DNA of 64,000 nucleotides from Lysobacter sp. (lineage in GTDB: Bacteria > Pseudomonadota > Gammaproteobacteria > Xanthomonadales > Xanthomonadaceae): the NCBI GenBank assembly GCA_027306995.1, contig DAHUXS010000013.1, positions 310,001 through 374,000 of the forward strand, written 5' to 3'. A program made the position numbers and the translations under genes. How positions within the stretch are numbered: the stretch's first letter is position 1; each line of letters starts with the position of its first letter. Positions 53,801 through 62,044 of this stretch are shown in pieces. A model generated the notes under the pieces. That model was not told where the DNA came from. It saw only the letters and a program-made list of their open reading frames with translations, and ran no database searches.

Positions 53801-54215
53801 CGATCTCGCATCGCAGTTGGCGTCTTCCACGTTCGCGAACGGGGCCTCCGCGAAAGCGCTGGTCGATGGCGATGCGATGGTCGGCGCGGCGATTGCCGGT
53901 GAAAATCGCGACGTGCGCCTGCGCTTCGATCGACCGCAGAAAATCGATTTCTACACCCTGACGACCGGTGAGCATGCCGATGCGCTCGCACTCGGATGGA
54001 CGCTGCAGGGTCGCAACGATGCAGGCGCCTGGCACGAGATCGACCGTCGCACGGGAGAGACCTTCCCGTGGTCGCGGCAGTTGCGTCCGTTCCGCATCAC
54101 GCATCCGCAGGCGTGGCGTGAGTTGCGATTGCGCTTCGATGGCGGCGCGTCGTTCGATCTGGCGGAAGTAGGGTTGATGCAGAACCGGCGCTTCGATGTT
54201 GCTTGTTCGAAGTAA
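50832..54215 (+). CDS. Large GH92 alpha-mannosidase with accessory domains
   Basis: An 1127-residue secreted GH92 enzyme, about 300 residues longer than its paralogue at 37323. The signal peptide (VFILAALAAHAGA) is followed by an N-terminal beta-sandwich (about 28-215), the GH92 region (SNGTFSRGNNFPATALPHGFNF..., TEGNAWTYAF with Glu756 as likely acid, GDEDNGEMSAWYVFAMLGLYP) and a C-terminal discoidin-like domain (about 985-1127, VRLRFDRPQKIDFYTLTTG). In the EGxxWxY motif Thr replaces the Gln seen in the other GH92, which may mark another linkage preference. It is last of the cluster. Confidence 0.92.
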   Translation: MAMRARTLSVFILAALAAHAGAQSRPAPAFASSFESNDPQPQLKTGGGIALAIGNGPESPYNAKAKVGYGGLHALHYQGRGAGGRTRLFAVDIPVDADTALSWLVLPEITGGIVDGDTVASTGVSIDLVFDDGRRLSQLDARDQHGAGITAAGQAASKTLYPQQWARKQVRVGDIASLHGHRIRAIELELQPVGGATAQGWIDDIAITSSPRTASTHPSDDVLTTRGTQSNGTFSRGNNFPATALPHGFNFWTPVTDAGTLGWLYRWNEGNDGDNHPRLQALALSHEPSPWMGDRQTFQVMPSLATGEPEADRKKRAMSFNHDDETARPYLYGVRFDNGIAAEIAPTDHAALFRFRFPANDGKSGSTLLFDNVDARGGLTLDPATQTLSGYTDIRSGLSSGAGRMYVYARFDQPWQGSGAIKTGRPTGYVNFAVGADREVRMRIATSLISVEQAKHNLELEIGSATFDTIRDRGQAAWDAVLGRVRIAGASDDQRTTTYSNLYRLFLYPNSAHENIGSNAQPRWVHADQSTWTKDNAGGDAQRTSARVLPGKLYVNNGFWDTYRTAWPAYALIAPKQAGEMVDGFLQQYRDGGWVARWSSPGYADLMVGTSSDVAFADAWLKGVRGFDPREAYAAALRNATTIAPAPNVGRKGMATSPYRGYIDTGVGEGLSWSLEGGPNDFGIAQLAEALAKTSRNPTEARRYNDEAAYFRGRALDYAHLFDPATGFFRGRQADGSWQKPANAFDPRVWGGDYTEGNAWTYAFPAVYDSHGLAALYGGRDGLARKLDTLFSTPETAGKEFSGSYGEVIHEMTEARDVRLGMYAHSNQPSHHLAWLYDSIGQPWKTQALTREIQRRLYLGSEIGQGYPGDEDNGEMSAWYVFAMLGLYPLRMGAPEYAIGSPAFDRVDVTMDNGRTLHVIARGNSLQNVYVQSLKVNGKPWTKAWLPHAAIANGGTLEFAMGPKPSRWGSGERDLAPSLTKTGQAPKPLCDLASQLASSTFANGASAKALVDGDAMVGAAIAGENRDVRLRFDRPQKIDFYTLTTGEHADALALGWTLQGRNDAGAWHEIDRRTGETFPWSRQLRPFRITHPQAWRELRLRFDGGASFDLAEVGLMQNRRFDVACSK

Positions 54216-54256
54216 GTCTTGAGAAGCATCGCCCGGCGTAGCGCCTTGCGTCGGTT

Positions 54257-54337
54257 GTCCGTATGGCCGACACGCCGTGAACCCATCCATGGGGGCTCGA
54301 CTCGGCATCCATGCCTCGTATGGTCGGCCACACGGAC
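54257..54337 (-). repeat. Short interspersed repeat copy 1, bounded by 15-bp inverted repeats
   Basis: GTCCGTATGGCCGAC (54257-54271) and GTCGGCCACACGGAC (54323-54337) are inverted repeats with one mismatch. Between them, on the minus strand, lies a core reading GCATGGATGCC...GAGCC...CATGGATG...TTCACGGCGT. The same core recurs in the opposite orientation at 54442-54489. Confidence 0.7.
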
Positions 54338-54437
54338 GAACCGCGCCGGCGCTGCCGGTGGCGAGCTTTTCGCTTCTCCTCCATAAAGCAACAACACGCG
54401 CGCGGAAGTGGGTGCACCAGTCCGGTGCGCGGGCATT

Positions 54438-54489
54438 GCGCCGCATGGATGCGGCGCATGAGCCTACATGGACGTATTCACGGCGTCCC
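54438..54489 (+). repeat. Short interspersed repeat copy 2
   Basis: This copy carries the same core as copy 1 (GCATGGATGC...GAGCC...CATGGA...TTCACGGCGT) on the plus strand. It begins with a perfect hairpin, GCGCCGCAT/ATGCGGCGC (54438-54457, two bases between the arms). Elements of this look are widespread between genes in xanthomonads and pseudomonads; that is recalled, not tested. Confidence 0.68.
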
Positions 54490-54533
54490 GCGCAACGGAG
54501 CTGGTCACCCACGCACCAGCGCGTGCGATGTTG

Positions 54534-57500
54534 TTACTTCTCTTTCCGCCAATTCACCGAAGCACGATTCTCCACCGTGCTCGATTCGATCTGGATATCG
54601 AAGCCCTTGCGCAGCAGGTATTTCAGCATCAGCACCTGGCCGGTGCCGAGCAGCGACACGCCGTAGCCAACGTACATCTTCGGCGACAGATACTTGCCGA
54701 CGCCAAGCACGCTGCCACCCAGCGCGCGCGACTGCATCACGCCGGCATCGTCGAGGCCGATCTTCGATCCCAGCTGCGAGGCCAGCAGGCCTTCGCCGGC
54801 GCTCAGCGCCGCCGACATCGCGCTCACTTCGCTCTGTGCGTTGCTGTCGAGCCCGGACAGCGAATGACCGGTCACCAGCAGTGCCAGCGCATCGTCCTGG
54901 CTGCTGGCGGGATCACTCCACACGTCCGCCTGCGGCCGTGACGCGCGACCGCTCACCGAAATGCCGGCGGTGACATCGCCGAGCGCGCGTTCGGCACGTA
55001 CGTCCAGCACCGGATTGCCGACCGGATCGTTTGACCACACCAGGCGTCCGCGGGTGATGGTCAGGTTCTGCCCATAGGCGCGGTAGCGCCCGCTGACATC
55101 GAGCGTGCCGGTCGCAAGCGTGTCGCGGCCGGGCCGCGCGCGCACGCGCAGGCTGCCGCCGAGCTGGCCCTTCAGTCCGAAGCCGTTGATGTTGACGTTG
55201 TCGCCGAGCGCGAGCTTGAGGTCGAGATCGAGCGGCAGGCCGGAACTGGTCCGTTCGGGATCGACCGGATCGAGGATCACCACGTCGCTGGATCGCGTCG
55301 CGCCACCGCTCAGGCGTTCGAGATCGATGGTCGCCGACGGCAGGCCGACGGTGCCGGTGACCGTCAACGGCTGGCCGGCGCGGAACTTCACCAGCACGTC
55401 GGGATCGGCGACCGCTTTGAGTTCGCGCGTATCCGACACCAGGACGTTGCGACCCTTCACCGACAACTGCAGCGGCGTGTCCTGGCCCAGCCAACCCAGC
55501 GTGCCGTCGACGTTCAAGGTGCCTTCGCCGGAACGCAGGTTGCCGCTGATGCGCGCATTGCCATCGGCCTGCGCTTCCATCTTGATCGTGCCGTTGTCGA
55601 TCACCAGGCCGAGCGCCGGCAGGTCGGTGCGGAATTCGCTGAGCACGGCGTTGCCGCCGATGCGTGGTGCGGCGCGCGAACCCGCCAGCAGGATGTGGCC
55701 GGCAAGATGCCCCTGCGGATCGACGATGTCGGGCGAGAACAACTCAATCAGGGTGAGGTCGCGGGTATCGACATCGATGCTGCCGGTGAGCGGCGCGTGT
55801 TCGTCCCAGCCGGTCGAGACATCCGCAATGATGTGGCCGTTGCCGTTGTAGCCGGCGTTCAATTTCCCTTGCAGGCGGTTGGGATCGAAGGTCGCATCGA
55901 GCGTCAGGTTCTGCCACTCGAACGCGGTCGTATGCCGTTGCACCGGAACGCGTACGCCACCGCGCGGCGATGTCAGGTGCACGTTGCCGCGCCAGCTGCC
56001 GCCCATCGGCTGCACCGCGCCGGTCAATGCGATCTCGCCCTCGAGATCCCACGGCTTGCCGTCCTTGCGCGGCGGCAGATACGGCAACGCCAGCGCCAGC
56101 GGCAAGCCATGTCCGTCGACCTGCACGCCACGGCGCGGCCATTCGGCATTCGCGCACAGGCTGCCGCCGGCAGTGGAACTGAAACAGCTCTGCGACAGCG
56201 TCCAGTTGCTGCCGTGCTGCGCGAACTGCGCGGGTGATTGCAACTGCCACGCCGCTCCCTTCACCGGGGCCAGATGCAGCGACGACAAGGTGCCGCGCCA
56301 GTCATTGCCCTGTTTCAAGGCATTGCCTGTAACCGAGAGTTGGCCCATGCCGCCGCTGGCGTTCGCGGTGAGCGCGAGATGCTCCATCGCGCCGGTCGCG
56401 TGCGCTTCGAGGCGATCGAAGGTCATGCCCGCTTCGATGCCGCTGCCGATGATCGCGAGATTGCCGTTGCCGTTCTGCCACGGCAGACGTCCGCGCGCAC
56501 TCAAGGTCGCCGCGCGATAACCGCCGTAGCGCAGGCCGGTTCCGTTGAGATCGGCGTCGATGTCGGGACCATTGCGCGGTCCGGTGATCTTCAGCGTTCC
56601 CGCCAGCGTGCCGGCGGCGTTCGGCAACAGATCGTCGAGACGCAGCGGTGCGAGGTTGGCATCGACATTGAAGGCGCGATCGACGCGACCCTTGGCATCG
56701 ATACGGCTGCCGCCGAGCGTGAGCGCGACATCACCGCCGAACTCCATCACGTCCTTGGAGGTCGCTGCCGTGCGCAATTCCATCTTGGCGCGCCCGGCGA
56801 TGGCGCGATCGCGCAGCTTGCCGCCGAGCTGCTGCGCGTCGACCACGATGTCCATGCGGCGATCGTTGCGCGTCGTCCCGATGGTCGCGATGCGACCGTT
56901 CAACGCACCCTTCCACTCCGGCAGGAAATAGCCGGGATCGAATCCCGACAGCGTGGCGTCGGCCTTCCAGTTCAGGCTCGGCGCCCAGGCGACGCGACCG
57001 CGCGCATCCAGCCGTCCCTGCGGCATCGTCGCGCGCAGCGAATTGAAGTTCACGCCTTCGCCATCGCCGATGCCGTCGAACGCAACCTGGGCACTGTCCT
57101 TGCCGCGCACCGCGGCACCGGTCCCGGTCGCGTTCCACTTGCTGGTGACGCCCGAGAAACGGAAGTCGGCGCTGGCGCCGATCACATCCGCATCCTTGCC
57201 CCAGCGCAGTCCGCGGGCGACGACCGCGAAATCGAATTGCCCGTTTTTGGCAGGGCTGAAATCGCCATGCCCGGTCGCGGCGATGCGCCCGCCGAAGATA
57301 TCGACGACCACGGGCTTGAGTTCCAGCACCTGGTTGGCGAGCCGCACCTTCGATGGCTGGATCACCGCATGCAGGTCACCACGATCGAATTTCCCATGCA
57401 ACGTCGCCTCGTAATCTTTGCCATCGCCCTGCAGGTCGAAACTCAGCGGCGTCGTGGGTTCCGACGTGCCGGCAAGCAGGCCGGGATCGAGCGATTCGGC

Positions 57501-58451
57501 GTTCGCGCGCAGGCTCCACACCGGATTGCGTTCGCCGTCCTTCAGGGTGAGGTGCGCATACAGCGGCGCCGGCACGTTGCCGGACAACGCGATGTCCATG
57601 CGATCGAGATCGCCACGCGCGGCCAAACCGATCACCGGGCGCGTACGCCCCAGCGGCGCCGGCATCAGCGCGGAGGCCGTCAGCGCCATGCGGTAGCGAT
57701 CGGCCGGCGCATAATCGCCCTGCACCTTGAAGTCGCCGCGATCGGTTTCCGCGACCAGGTGGTCGGCGTGCAGCCGTCCCTCCTCCACTTCCAGCGCGCC
57801 ACGCACGCTGCGGATGTCGACCAGCGGCACGCCGACGCGTGTCACCGCGAGGTTGTCGATGGCGATGGCATCGAAACGGATCGGCAACGGCGTGCCGATC
57901 TGCGGCAGCGATTGCGGCCAGCGCGGCAATTCGAACGGCTTCTCGCTGTGCGGAAGATCGAGCGTGGCGTCGGTGATCGCGATCGAATCCAGGCGCAGCT
58001 TGCGACCGAGCAAGGGCTGCAACATCGGCCTGATCGTCACCGTATTCGCGTTGAAGGTGGTGACCAGGGGCGTCTTGCACGCCGGATACGTCACCGGCTT
58101 GCCATCCTGATCGGGACAGCCGCGATAGACGACGTGGACGCCATGCAGCGTCATCGGGCCCGACACCGGGCCTTCGGCGCTCTTCCAGCTCAGCTCGGTG
58201 CCGGTCGGCAACAGGCCGCGGATGCGCGCAAGCAGGAAGTCGCGACCGGCGATCGTGGTCAGTAACCAGTACAGGCCGGCGACCGCGAGCACGGCCAGCA
58301 GCAGCATGCCCAATCCGCTGCGCCAGGCGATCTTGCGCGCGCGCCTGCGGCGCAGGCCGCGCAATTCCGCGATGCGCGCTTCGCGCTGTTCCGGCGTCGC
58401 GTCGTCCGGCAACGGTTCCAGCCCGTAGCGTTTTTCGAGATCGCGACTCAC
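54534..58451 (-). CDS. tamB: TamB, translocation and assembly module inner-membrane-anchored protein
   Basis: A 1305-residue AsmA/TamB-type protein spanning the periplasm. One N-terminal membrane helix (about 42-62, GMLLLAVLAVAGLYWLL) is followed by long stretches of repetitive beta-strand sequence and the C-terminal TamB domain (GNPVLDVRAERALGDVTAGI, DDALALLVTGHSLSGL, SPKMYVGYGVSLLGTG...). It works with TamA in outer-membrane protein or lipid transport. The start is a GTG at 58451 overlapping the tamA stop by 4 bases; an extended frame with ATG upstream lies within tamA and was rejected. Confidence 0.93.
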   Translation of the reverse strand: MSRDLEKRYGLEPLPDDATPEQREARIAELRGLRRRRARKIAWRSGLGMLLLAVLAVAGLYWLLTTIAGRDFLLARIRGLLPTGTELSWKSAEGPVSGPMTLHGVHVVYRGCPDQDGKPVTYPACKTPLVTTFNANTVTIRPMLQPLLGRKLRLDSIAITDATLDLPHSEKPFELPRWPQSLPQIGTPLPIRFDAIAIDNLAVTRVGVPLVDIRSVRGALEVEEGRLHADHLVAETDRGDFKVQGDYAPADRYRMALTASALMPAPLGRTRPVIGLAARGDLDRMDIALSGNVPAPLYAHLTLKDGERNPVWSLRANAESLDPGLLAGTSEPTTPLSFDLQGDGKDYEATLHGKFDRGDLHAVIQPSKVRLANQVLELKPVVVDIFGGRIAATGHGDFSPAKNGQFDFAVVARGLRWGKDADVIGASADFRFSGVTSKWNATGTGAAVRGKDSAQVAFDGIGDGEGVNFNSLRATMPQGRLDARGRVAWAPSLNWKADATLSGFDPGYFLPEWKGALNGRIATIGTTRNDRRMDIVVDAQQLGGKLRDRAIAGRAKMELRTAATSKDVMEFGGDVALTLGGSRIDAKGRVDRAFNVDANLAPLRLDDLLPNAAGTLAGTLKITGPRNGPDIDADLNGTGLRYGGYRAATLSARGRLPWQNGNGNLAIIGSGIEAGMTFDRLEAHATGAMEHLALTANASGGMGQLSVTGNALKQGNDWRGTLSSLHLAPVKGAAWQLQSPAQFAQHGSNWTLSQSCFSSTAGGSLCANAEWPRRGVQVDGHGLPLALALPYLPPRKDGKPWDLEGEIALTGAVQPMGGSWRGNVHLTSPRGGVRVPVQRHTTAFEWQNLTLDATFDPNRLQGKLNAGYNGNGHIIADVSTGWDEHAPLTGSIDVDTRDLTLIELFSPDIVDPQGHLAGHILLAGSRAAPRIGGNAVLSEFRTDLPALGLVIDNGTIKMEAQADGNARISGNLRSGEGTLNVDGTLGWLGQDTPLQLSVKGRNVLVSDTRELKAVADPDVLVKFRAGQPLTVTGTVGLPSATIDLERLSGGATRSSDVVILDPVDPERTSSGLPLDLDLKLALGDNVNINGFGLKGQLGGSLRVRARPGRDTLATGTLDVSGRYRAYGQNLTITRGRLVWSNDPVGNPVLDVRAERALGDVTAGISVSGRASRPQADVWSDPASSQDDALALLVTGHSLSGLDSNAQSEVSAMSAALSAGEGLLASQLGSKIGLDDAGVMQSRALGGSVLGVGKYLSPKMYVGYGVSLLGTGQVLMLKYLLRKGFDIQIESSTVENRASVNWRKEK

Positions 58452-60211
58452 AGGTCGGCGCCGATGTTGAGGTGGAGCGTGAACGGCGAATCGGGGTGCT
58501 TGAGGCCGCGCGCAATGTCGATGCGCACCGGGCCGACCGGCGAACGCCAACGCACGCCGAGGCCGACGCCGGTATGCCAGTCGAGCTTGCGGTCATCGAA
58601 GGCGCTGCCGCCATCGACGAATGCCGCGGCGCCCCAGCTGGCGTTGAAGTAGCGCTCGTATTCGACACTGCTGGTCACGACGTTCTTGGCGCCATAGGCG
58701 AACAGGTAGCGGCCTTTCGGATCCACCAGGCGCGGACCGACTTCGCGCCAGTTGTAACCACGGATGCTGCGATCGCCACCGGCGAAGAAACGCAGCGACG
58801 GCGGCAATGCCAGCGCGTCCTTGGCGGCGGTGTAACCGAGTTCGCCGCGCAGGATCAGGCGATCCTGCGGACCCAGGCCATGGAACCACTGCGCGCGCGC
58901 ATGGCCCTGGAGGAATCCCCCGCCTGCCCCGGCCGAACCACCGCGCAAGGTGAAATTCGCGCCGATGCCGCGCCGCGGATACAGGCGATCGTCGACGCTG
59001 ACGTAGTGCATGTCGAGTTGCGGGAAGCTCAGGCTGGCGGTCTGGTACGGCGTCTTCAGCGTGCCGTCGGTATAGGCCCAGCGTTCGCGCAGCACGTGCA
59101 GCGAGATCGCGGCGTCGAGCTTGGTGTTGATCTGCCCGGTCCGGCTGAACACCAGCTCCGTGCGACGGTTGTCGATGTAGCGGCTCTGTTCATCGCCGAA
59201 CTGCAGGCCGGCGGTATACCAGCCATCCAGCCATTTAAAGGCTGGCACGCGATATTGCAGCGTCGCCACCTTGCGCTTCTGGGCGTAATCGACCTGCGCC
59301 AGCGCCTTGTGGCCGCGCTTGTTGAGATAGCGACGCTCCAGTCCGAAACGCGCGCCGGGACCGCTGTCGGTGCCGTAGCTCACGCCGGCGGTATAGATGC
59401 TGCGCTTGGCCGGTTCCAGCGTCACCTGCACTGGCACGCGCAGGTCCTTGGCATCACCGGGCAGCGGTTCGATGTCAACGCGACTGAAGTAGTCGAGCGA
59501 GGTCAGCGATTTGCGCAGGCGATCGAGGCGGCCCTGGTGGTAGTAATCGCCTTCGTTCCAGTACACCAGGCGTTCCAGCAATTTCTGGTTGATGATCTCG
59601 TTCGGCGTCTGCTCGAACGTGATCGCCCCCATTTTGTAACGTTCGCCGCTGGTCCAGCGCAGGTCGACATCAGCGGCGTGCGCGGCGCGCGTCACCTCGA
59701 CCTTGTGGCTGATGAAATCGGAATCGAAGTAGCCACGCTGGGCCAGGCGTTGGGTGATCGCGGTCTTGCCGGCTTCATAGGCGCTCTGGTCGAACACGCT
59801 CCCCGGCACCGGCTGCACCTTCTGGATGTCCTGCGTCAGGTATTGGTCTTCGGCGCCCGGGCCTTCGATGCCGTAGGCGACCTTGCGCACGATCACCGGA
59901 TCGCCGCGCTGGACGTCGATGACGACGACCAGCGCGTTGCGATCGTTCGACGGCGTCACCTTGATCTGCGGCGAGTAATAGCCATACGGTTCCAGCGCAT
60001 TGCGCGTTTCCGTCTCGGCTTCGTCGAGCAGGTAATCGAGGCGGCGATCCGACACCTGCTTGCCGATCGCATCCTCCAGCGACAGCGCCGCGCGAACGTC
60101 GTTCGCCATCGCCCCGTCGATGCCGCGGACCTCCACGCGCTTCACTTGCGCCGCTTGGGCGCTGGCGCAGGACAGGCAGAACAACACCGGCAGGAGTCGA
60201 GGGAAGCGCAT
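58448..60211 (-). CDS. tamA: TamA, Omp85-family outer-membrane protein
   Basis: A 587-residue Omp85 protein: signal peptide (about 1-20), three N-terminal POTRA-like domains (for example VKRVEVRGIDGAMANDVRAAL; YKMGAITFEQTPNEIINQKL) and a C-terminal beta barrel with the loop motif FFAGGDRSIRGYNWREVGPR, a variant of the conserved (V/I)RG(F/Y) sequence. The final strand ends FTLHLNIGADL. It forms the outer-membrane part of the TAM complex and is coupled to tamB. Confidence 0.94.
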   Translation of the reverse strand: MRFPRLLPVLFCLSCASAQAAQVKRVEVRGIDGAMANDVRAALSLEDAIGKQVSDRRLDYLLDEAETETRNALEPYGYYSPQIKVTPSNDRNALVVVIDVQRGDPVIVRKVAYGIEGPGAEDQYLTQDIQKVQPVPGSVFDQSAYEAGKTAITQRLAQRGYFDSDFISHKVEVTRAAHAADVDLRWTSGERYKMGAITFEQTPNEIINQKLLERLVYWNEGDYYHQGRLDRLRKSLTSLDYFSRVDIEPLPGDAKDLRVPVQVTLEPAKRSIYTAGVSYGTDSGPGARFGLERRYLNKRGHKALAQVDYAQKRKVATLQYRVPAFKWLDGWYTAGLQFGDEQSRYIDNRRTELVFSRTGQINTKLDAAISLHVLRERWAYTDGTLKTPYQTASLSFPQLDMHYVSVDDRLYPRRGIGANFTLRGGSAGAGGGFLQGHARAQWFHGLGPQDRLILRGELGYTAAKDALALPPSLRFFAGGDRSIRGYNWREVGPRLVDPKGRYLFAYGAKNVVTSSVEYERYFNASWGAAAFVDGGSAFDDRKLDWHTGVGLGVRWRSPVGPVRIDIARGLKHPDSPFTLHLNIGADL

Positions 60212-60230
60212 CGCCCACAGGATACCGTCC

Positions 60231-60257
60231 GGGATGCGTCGGGCGTTAACGCATCCC
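60231..60257. repeat. Hairpin between the ABC transporter permease gene and tamA
   Basis: GGGATGCGT (60231-60239) and ACGCATCCC (60249-60257) form a perfect 9-bp stem with a 9-base loop. It lies after the yadH-like stop and 20 bases before the tamA ATG on the same strand. There is no T-tract, so intrinsic termination is doubtful; it may influence processing or readthrough. Confidence 0.4.
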
Positions 60258-60277
60258 CCACATTCGCCGGACTTCCG

Positions 60278-61054
60278 TCAGCTGCGCATGCCGACGCCGC
60301 GCTTGAGCAACCACAGCGCGAGCGTGGTCAGGCCGATGACGAACAGCAGCATCAAGCCGAAGGCCGCGCCCATCGCCACGTCGCTCTGTCCGAGCAGGCC
60401 ATAGCGGAACGCATTCACCATGTAGAAGATCGGATTGAGATGGGTCAGCGTCTGGGCCCATTCCGGCAGGAGCTTGACCGAATAGAACACGCCGCCGAGA
60501 TAGGTCAGCGGGGTGAGGATGAAGGTCGGCACGATGGCGACGTCATCGAACTTCTTGGCGTAGACCGCGTTGATGAAGCCGGCCAGCGAGAAGATGGTCG
60601 CGCCCAGCAGCACCGATGCGATCGTCACCAGGGGATGCGGTACCCGTACATGGGTGAAGAACATCGCGATCACCAGCACGATTGCGCCGACCATCAGGCC
60701 GCGCAGCACCGCGCCGGCGACGTAGCCGGCCAGCATCACCCAGTTCGGCATCGGCGAGACCAGCAGTTCCTCGATGTGGCGGCCGAACTTGGCGCCGAAG
60801 AAACTCGAGCTGATGTTGCCGTAGCTGTTCTGGATGATCGACATCATCACCAGACCCGGCACGATGAAGTCCATGTAGCGGATGCCGTCCATGGTACCGA
60901 CGCGCGAACCGATGAGCCCGCCGAAAATCAGGAAGTAGAGCGTCATGGTGATCGCCGGCGGCATCAGGGTCTGGCCCCAGATGCGCAGGATGCGCATGAC
61001 CTCGCGCCGCGCGACGGTAAAGAAGGCGACCAGATTCGGGTTCGCGCCACTCAT
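60278..61054 (-). CDS. ABC-2-type transporter permease, YadH-like
   Basis: A 258-residue inner-membrane permease with six hydrophobic segments. The sequence follows E. coli YadH closely: RIWGQTLMPPAITMTLYFLIFGGLIGSR, SSSFFGAKFGRHIEELLVSPMP and PTFILTPLTYLGGVFYSVKLLPEW. Its start overlaps the ATPase stop by 4 bases (61051-61054). The exported substrate of YadGH-type pairs is not established. Confidence 0.92.
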   Translation of the reverse strand: MSGANPNLVAFFTVARREVMRILRIWGQTLMPPAITMTLYFLIFGGLIGSRVGTMDGIRYMDFIVPGLVMMSIIQNSYGNISSSFFGAKFGRHIEELLVSPMPNWVMLAGYVAGAVLRGLMVGAIVLVIAMFFTHVRVPHPLVTIASVLLGATIFSLAGFINAVYAKKFDDVAIVPTFILTPLTYLGGVFYSVKLLPEWAQTLTHLNPIFYMVNAFRYGLLGQSDVAMGAAFGLMLLFVIGLTTLALWLLKRGVGMRS

Positions 61055-61998
61055 GCCTGGGCCTCCTTGGGATCGGCAACCATGCGCACGAACAATTCCT
61101 CCAGTCGATTCGATTTGGTGCGCATCGAGCGCACGCGGATGCCGGCGTCGGCGAAGGCGGCGAACACCCGGTTGAGATCCATTGCGCGCGGCATCTCAAG
61201 ATCGATGGTGTGGCCGTCGAGCGCGACCAGGGTGGTGCCCTCGATCTGCGGCAACTGTGTCGGCAGTTCGCCGTCAATGTCGAACAGGAAGCCCTCGACA
61301 TCGAGCTTGGCCAGCAACGTCTTCATCGGTCCTTCGGCGACGATCTGGCCGCGGTTGATGATGGCAAGGTTGCGGCACAGGCTTTCCGCTTCCTCCAGAT
61401 AATGCGTGGTGAGGATGATGGTGGTGCCGGCGGCGTTGATCCGCTTCAGGGTTTCCCACATGCCGCGACGGATCTCGATGTCGACGCCGGCGGTCGGCTC
61501 GTCGAGGATCAGCAGGCGCGGTTCGGTCATCAGCGCGCGCGCGATCATCAGGCGGCGCTTCATGCCACCCGACAGCGTGCGGCTCATCTTGTCGTGCTTG
61601 TCCCACAGCAGCGCGTCCTTCAGCACCGCCTCGGCGCGCGGCAGCGCGACTTCGCGCGGAATGCCGTAGAACCCCGCGTAGTTCACGCAGATGTCGAGCG
61701 GCTTCTCGAACATGTTGAAGTTGAGTTCCTGCGGCACCAGCCCGATCAGGCGCATCGCCTCGTCGCGATGGCGATCGATATCGACGCCGAACACCTCGGC
61801 GCTGCCCGAGGTCTTGTTGACCAGCGAACTGATGATGCCGATCAGGGTCGACTTGCCGGCGCCATTGGGGCCGAGCAATGCGTAGAAATCACCGGGTTGA
61901 ACGTCCAGCGAGATGCCCTTGAGGGCTTCGACGCCATTGTCGTAGGTCTTGCGGAGGTCATGCACGCTCAGGGCGGGCACGGAGGCGGAATCCGTCAT
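61051..61998 (-). CDS. ABC transporter ATP-binding protein, YadG-like
   Basis: A 315-residue ATPase with Walker A GPNGAGKST, signature LSGGMKRRLMIARAL, Walker B RLLILDEPTAGVDIE and the H-loop TTHYLEEAE. The C-terminal segment SMRTKSNRLEELFVRMV is shared with E. coli YadG. The start was placed at ATG 61998 rather than a TTG at 62016. On the minus strand a perfect TATAAT (62036-62031) lies about 32 bases upstream and may be its -10 box. Confidence 0.93.
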   Translation of the reverse strand: MTDSASVPALSVHDLRKTYDNGVEALKGISLDVQPGDFYALLGPNGAGKSTLIGIISSLVNKTSGSAEVFGVDIDRHRDEAMRLIGLVPQELNFNMFEKPLDICVNYAGFYGIPREVALPRAEAVLKDALLWDKHDKMSRTLSGGMKRRLMIARALMTEPRLLILDEPTAGVDIEIRRGMWETLKRINAAGTTIILTTHYLEEAESLCRNLAIINRGQIVAEGPMKTLLAKLDVEGFLFDIDGELPTQLPQIEGTTLVALDGHTIDLEMPRAMDLNRVFAAFADAGIRVRSMRTKSNRLEELFVRMVADPKEAQA

Positions 61999-62030
61999 TG
62001 CAGCGAGGGATCGCAAAGGAGAGACCCGTT

Positions 62031-62036
62031 ATTATA
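62031..62036 (-). promoter_or_regulatory. Candidate -10 box of the ABC transporter operon
   Basis: Read on the minus strand these six bases are TATAAT, facing the ATPase gene. A TTGGGA (62063-62058) could be the -35, but the spacer of 21 bases is long. The same bases border the ribosome-binding site of the divergent reductase gene. Confidence 0.4.
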
Positions 62037-62044
62037 GGAGTCTT

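Larger units (their letters stand above)
54216..54533. other. Non-coding spacer between the glycan island and tamBA
   Basis: A 318-base stretch without a convincing gene, between convergent GH92 and tamB. It holds two inverted copies of a short repeat (see the separate repeat entries). No T-tract terminator was recognised. Confidence 0.6.

Noticed and set aside
58472-61402. A 976-codon plus-strand open frame opposite tamA and the ABC permease
   Set aside because: Both minus-strand genes are unmistakable, and the plus frame is low-complexity His/Arg/Gln-rich.
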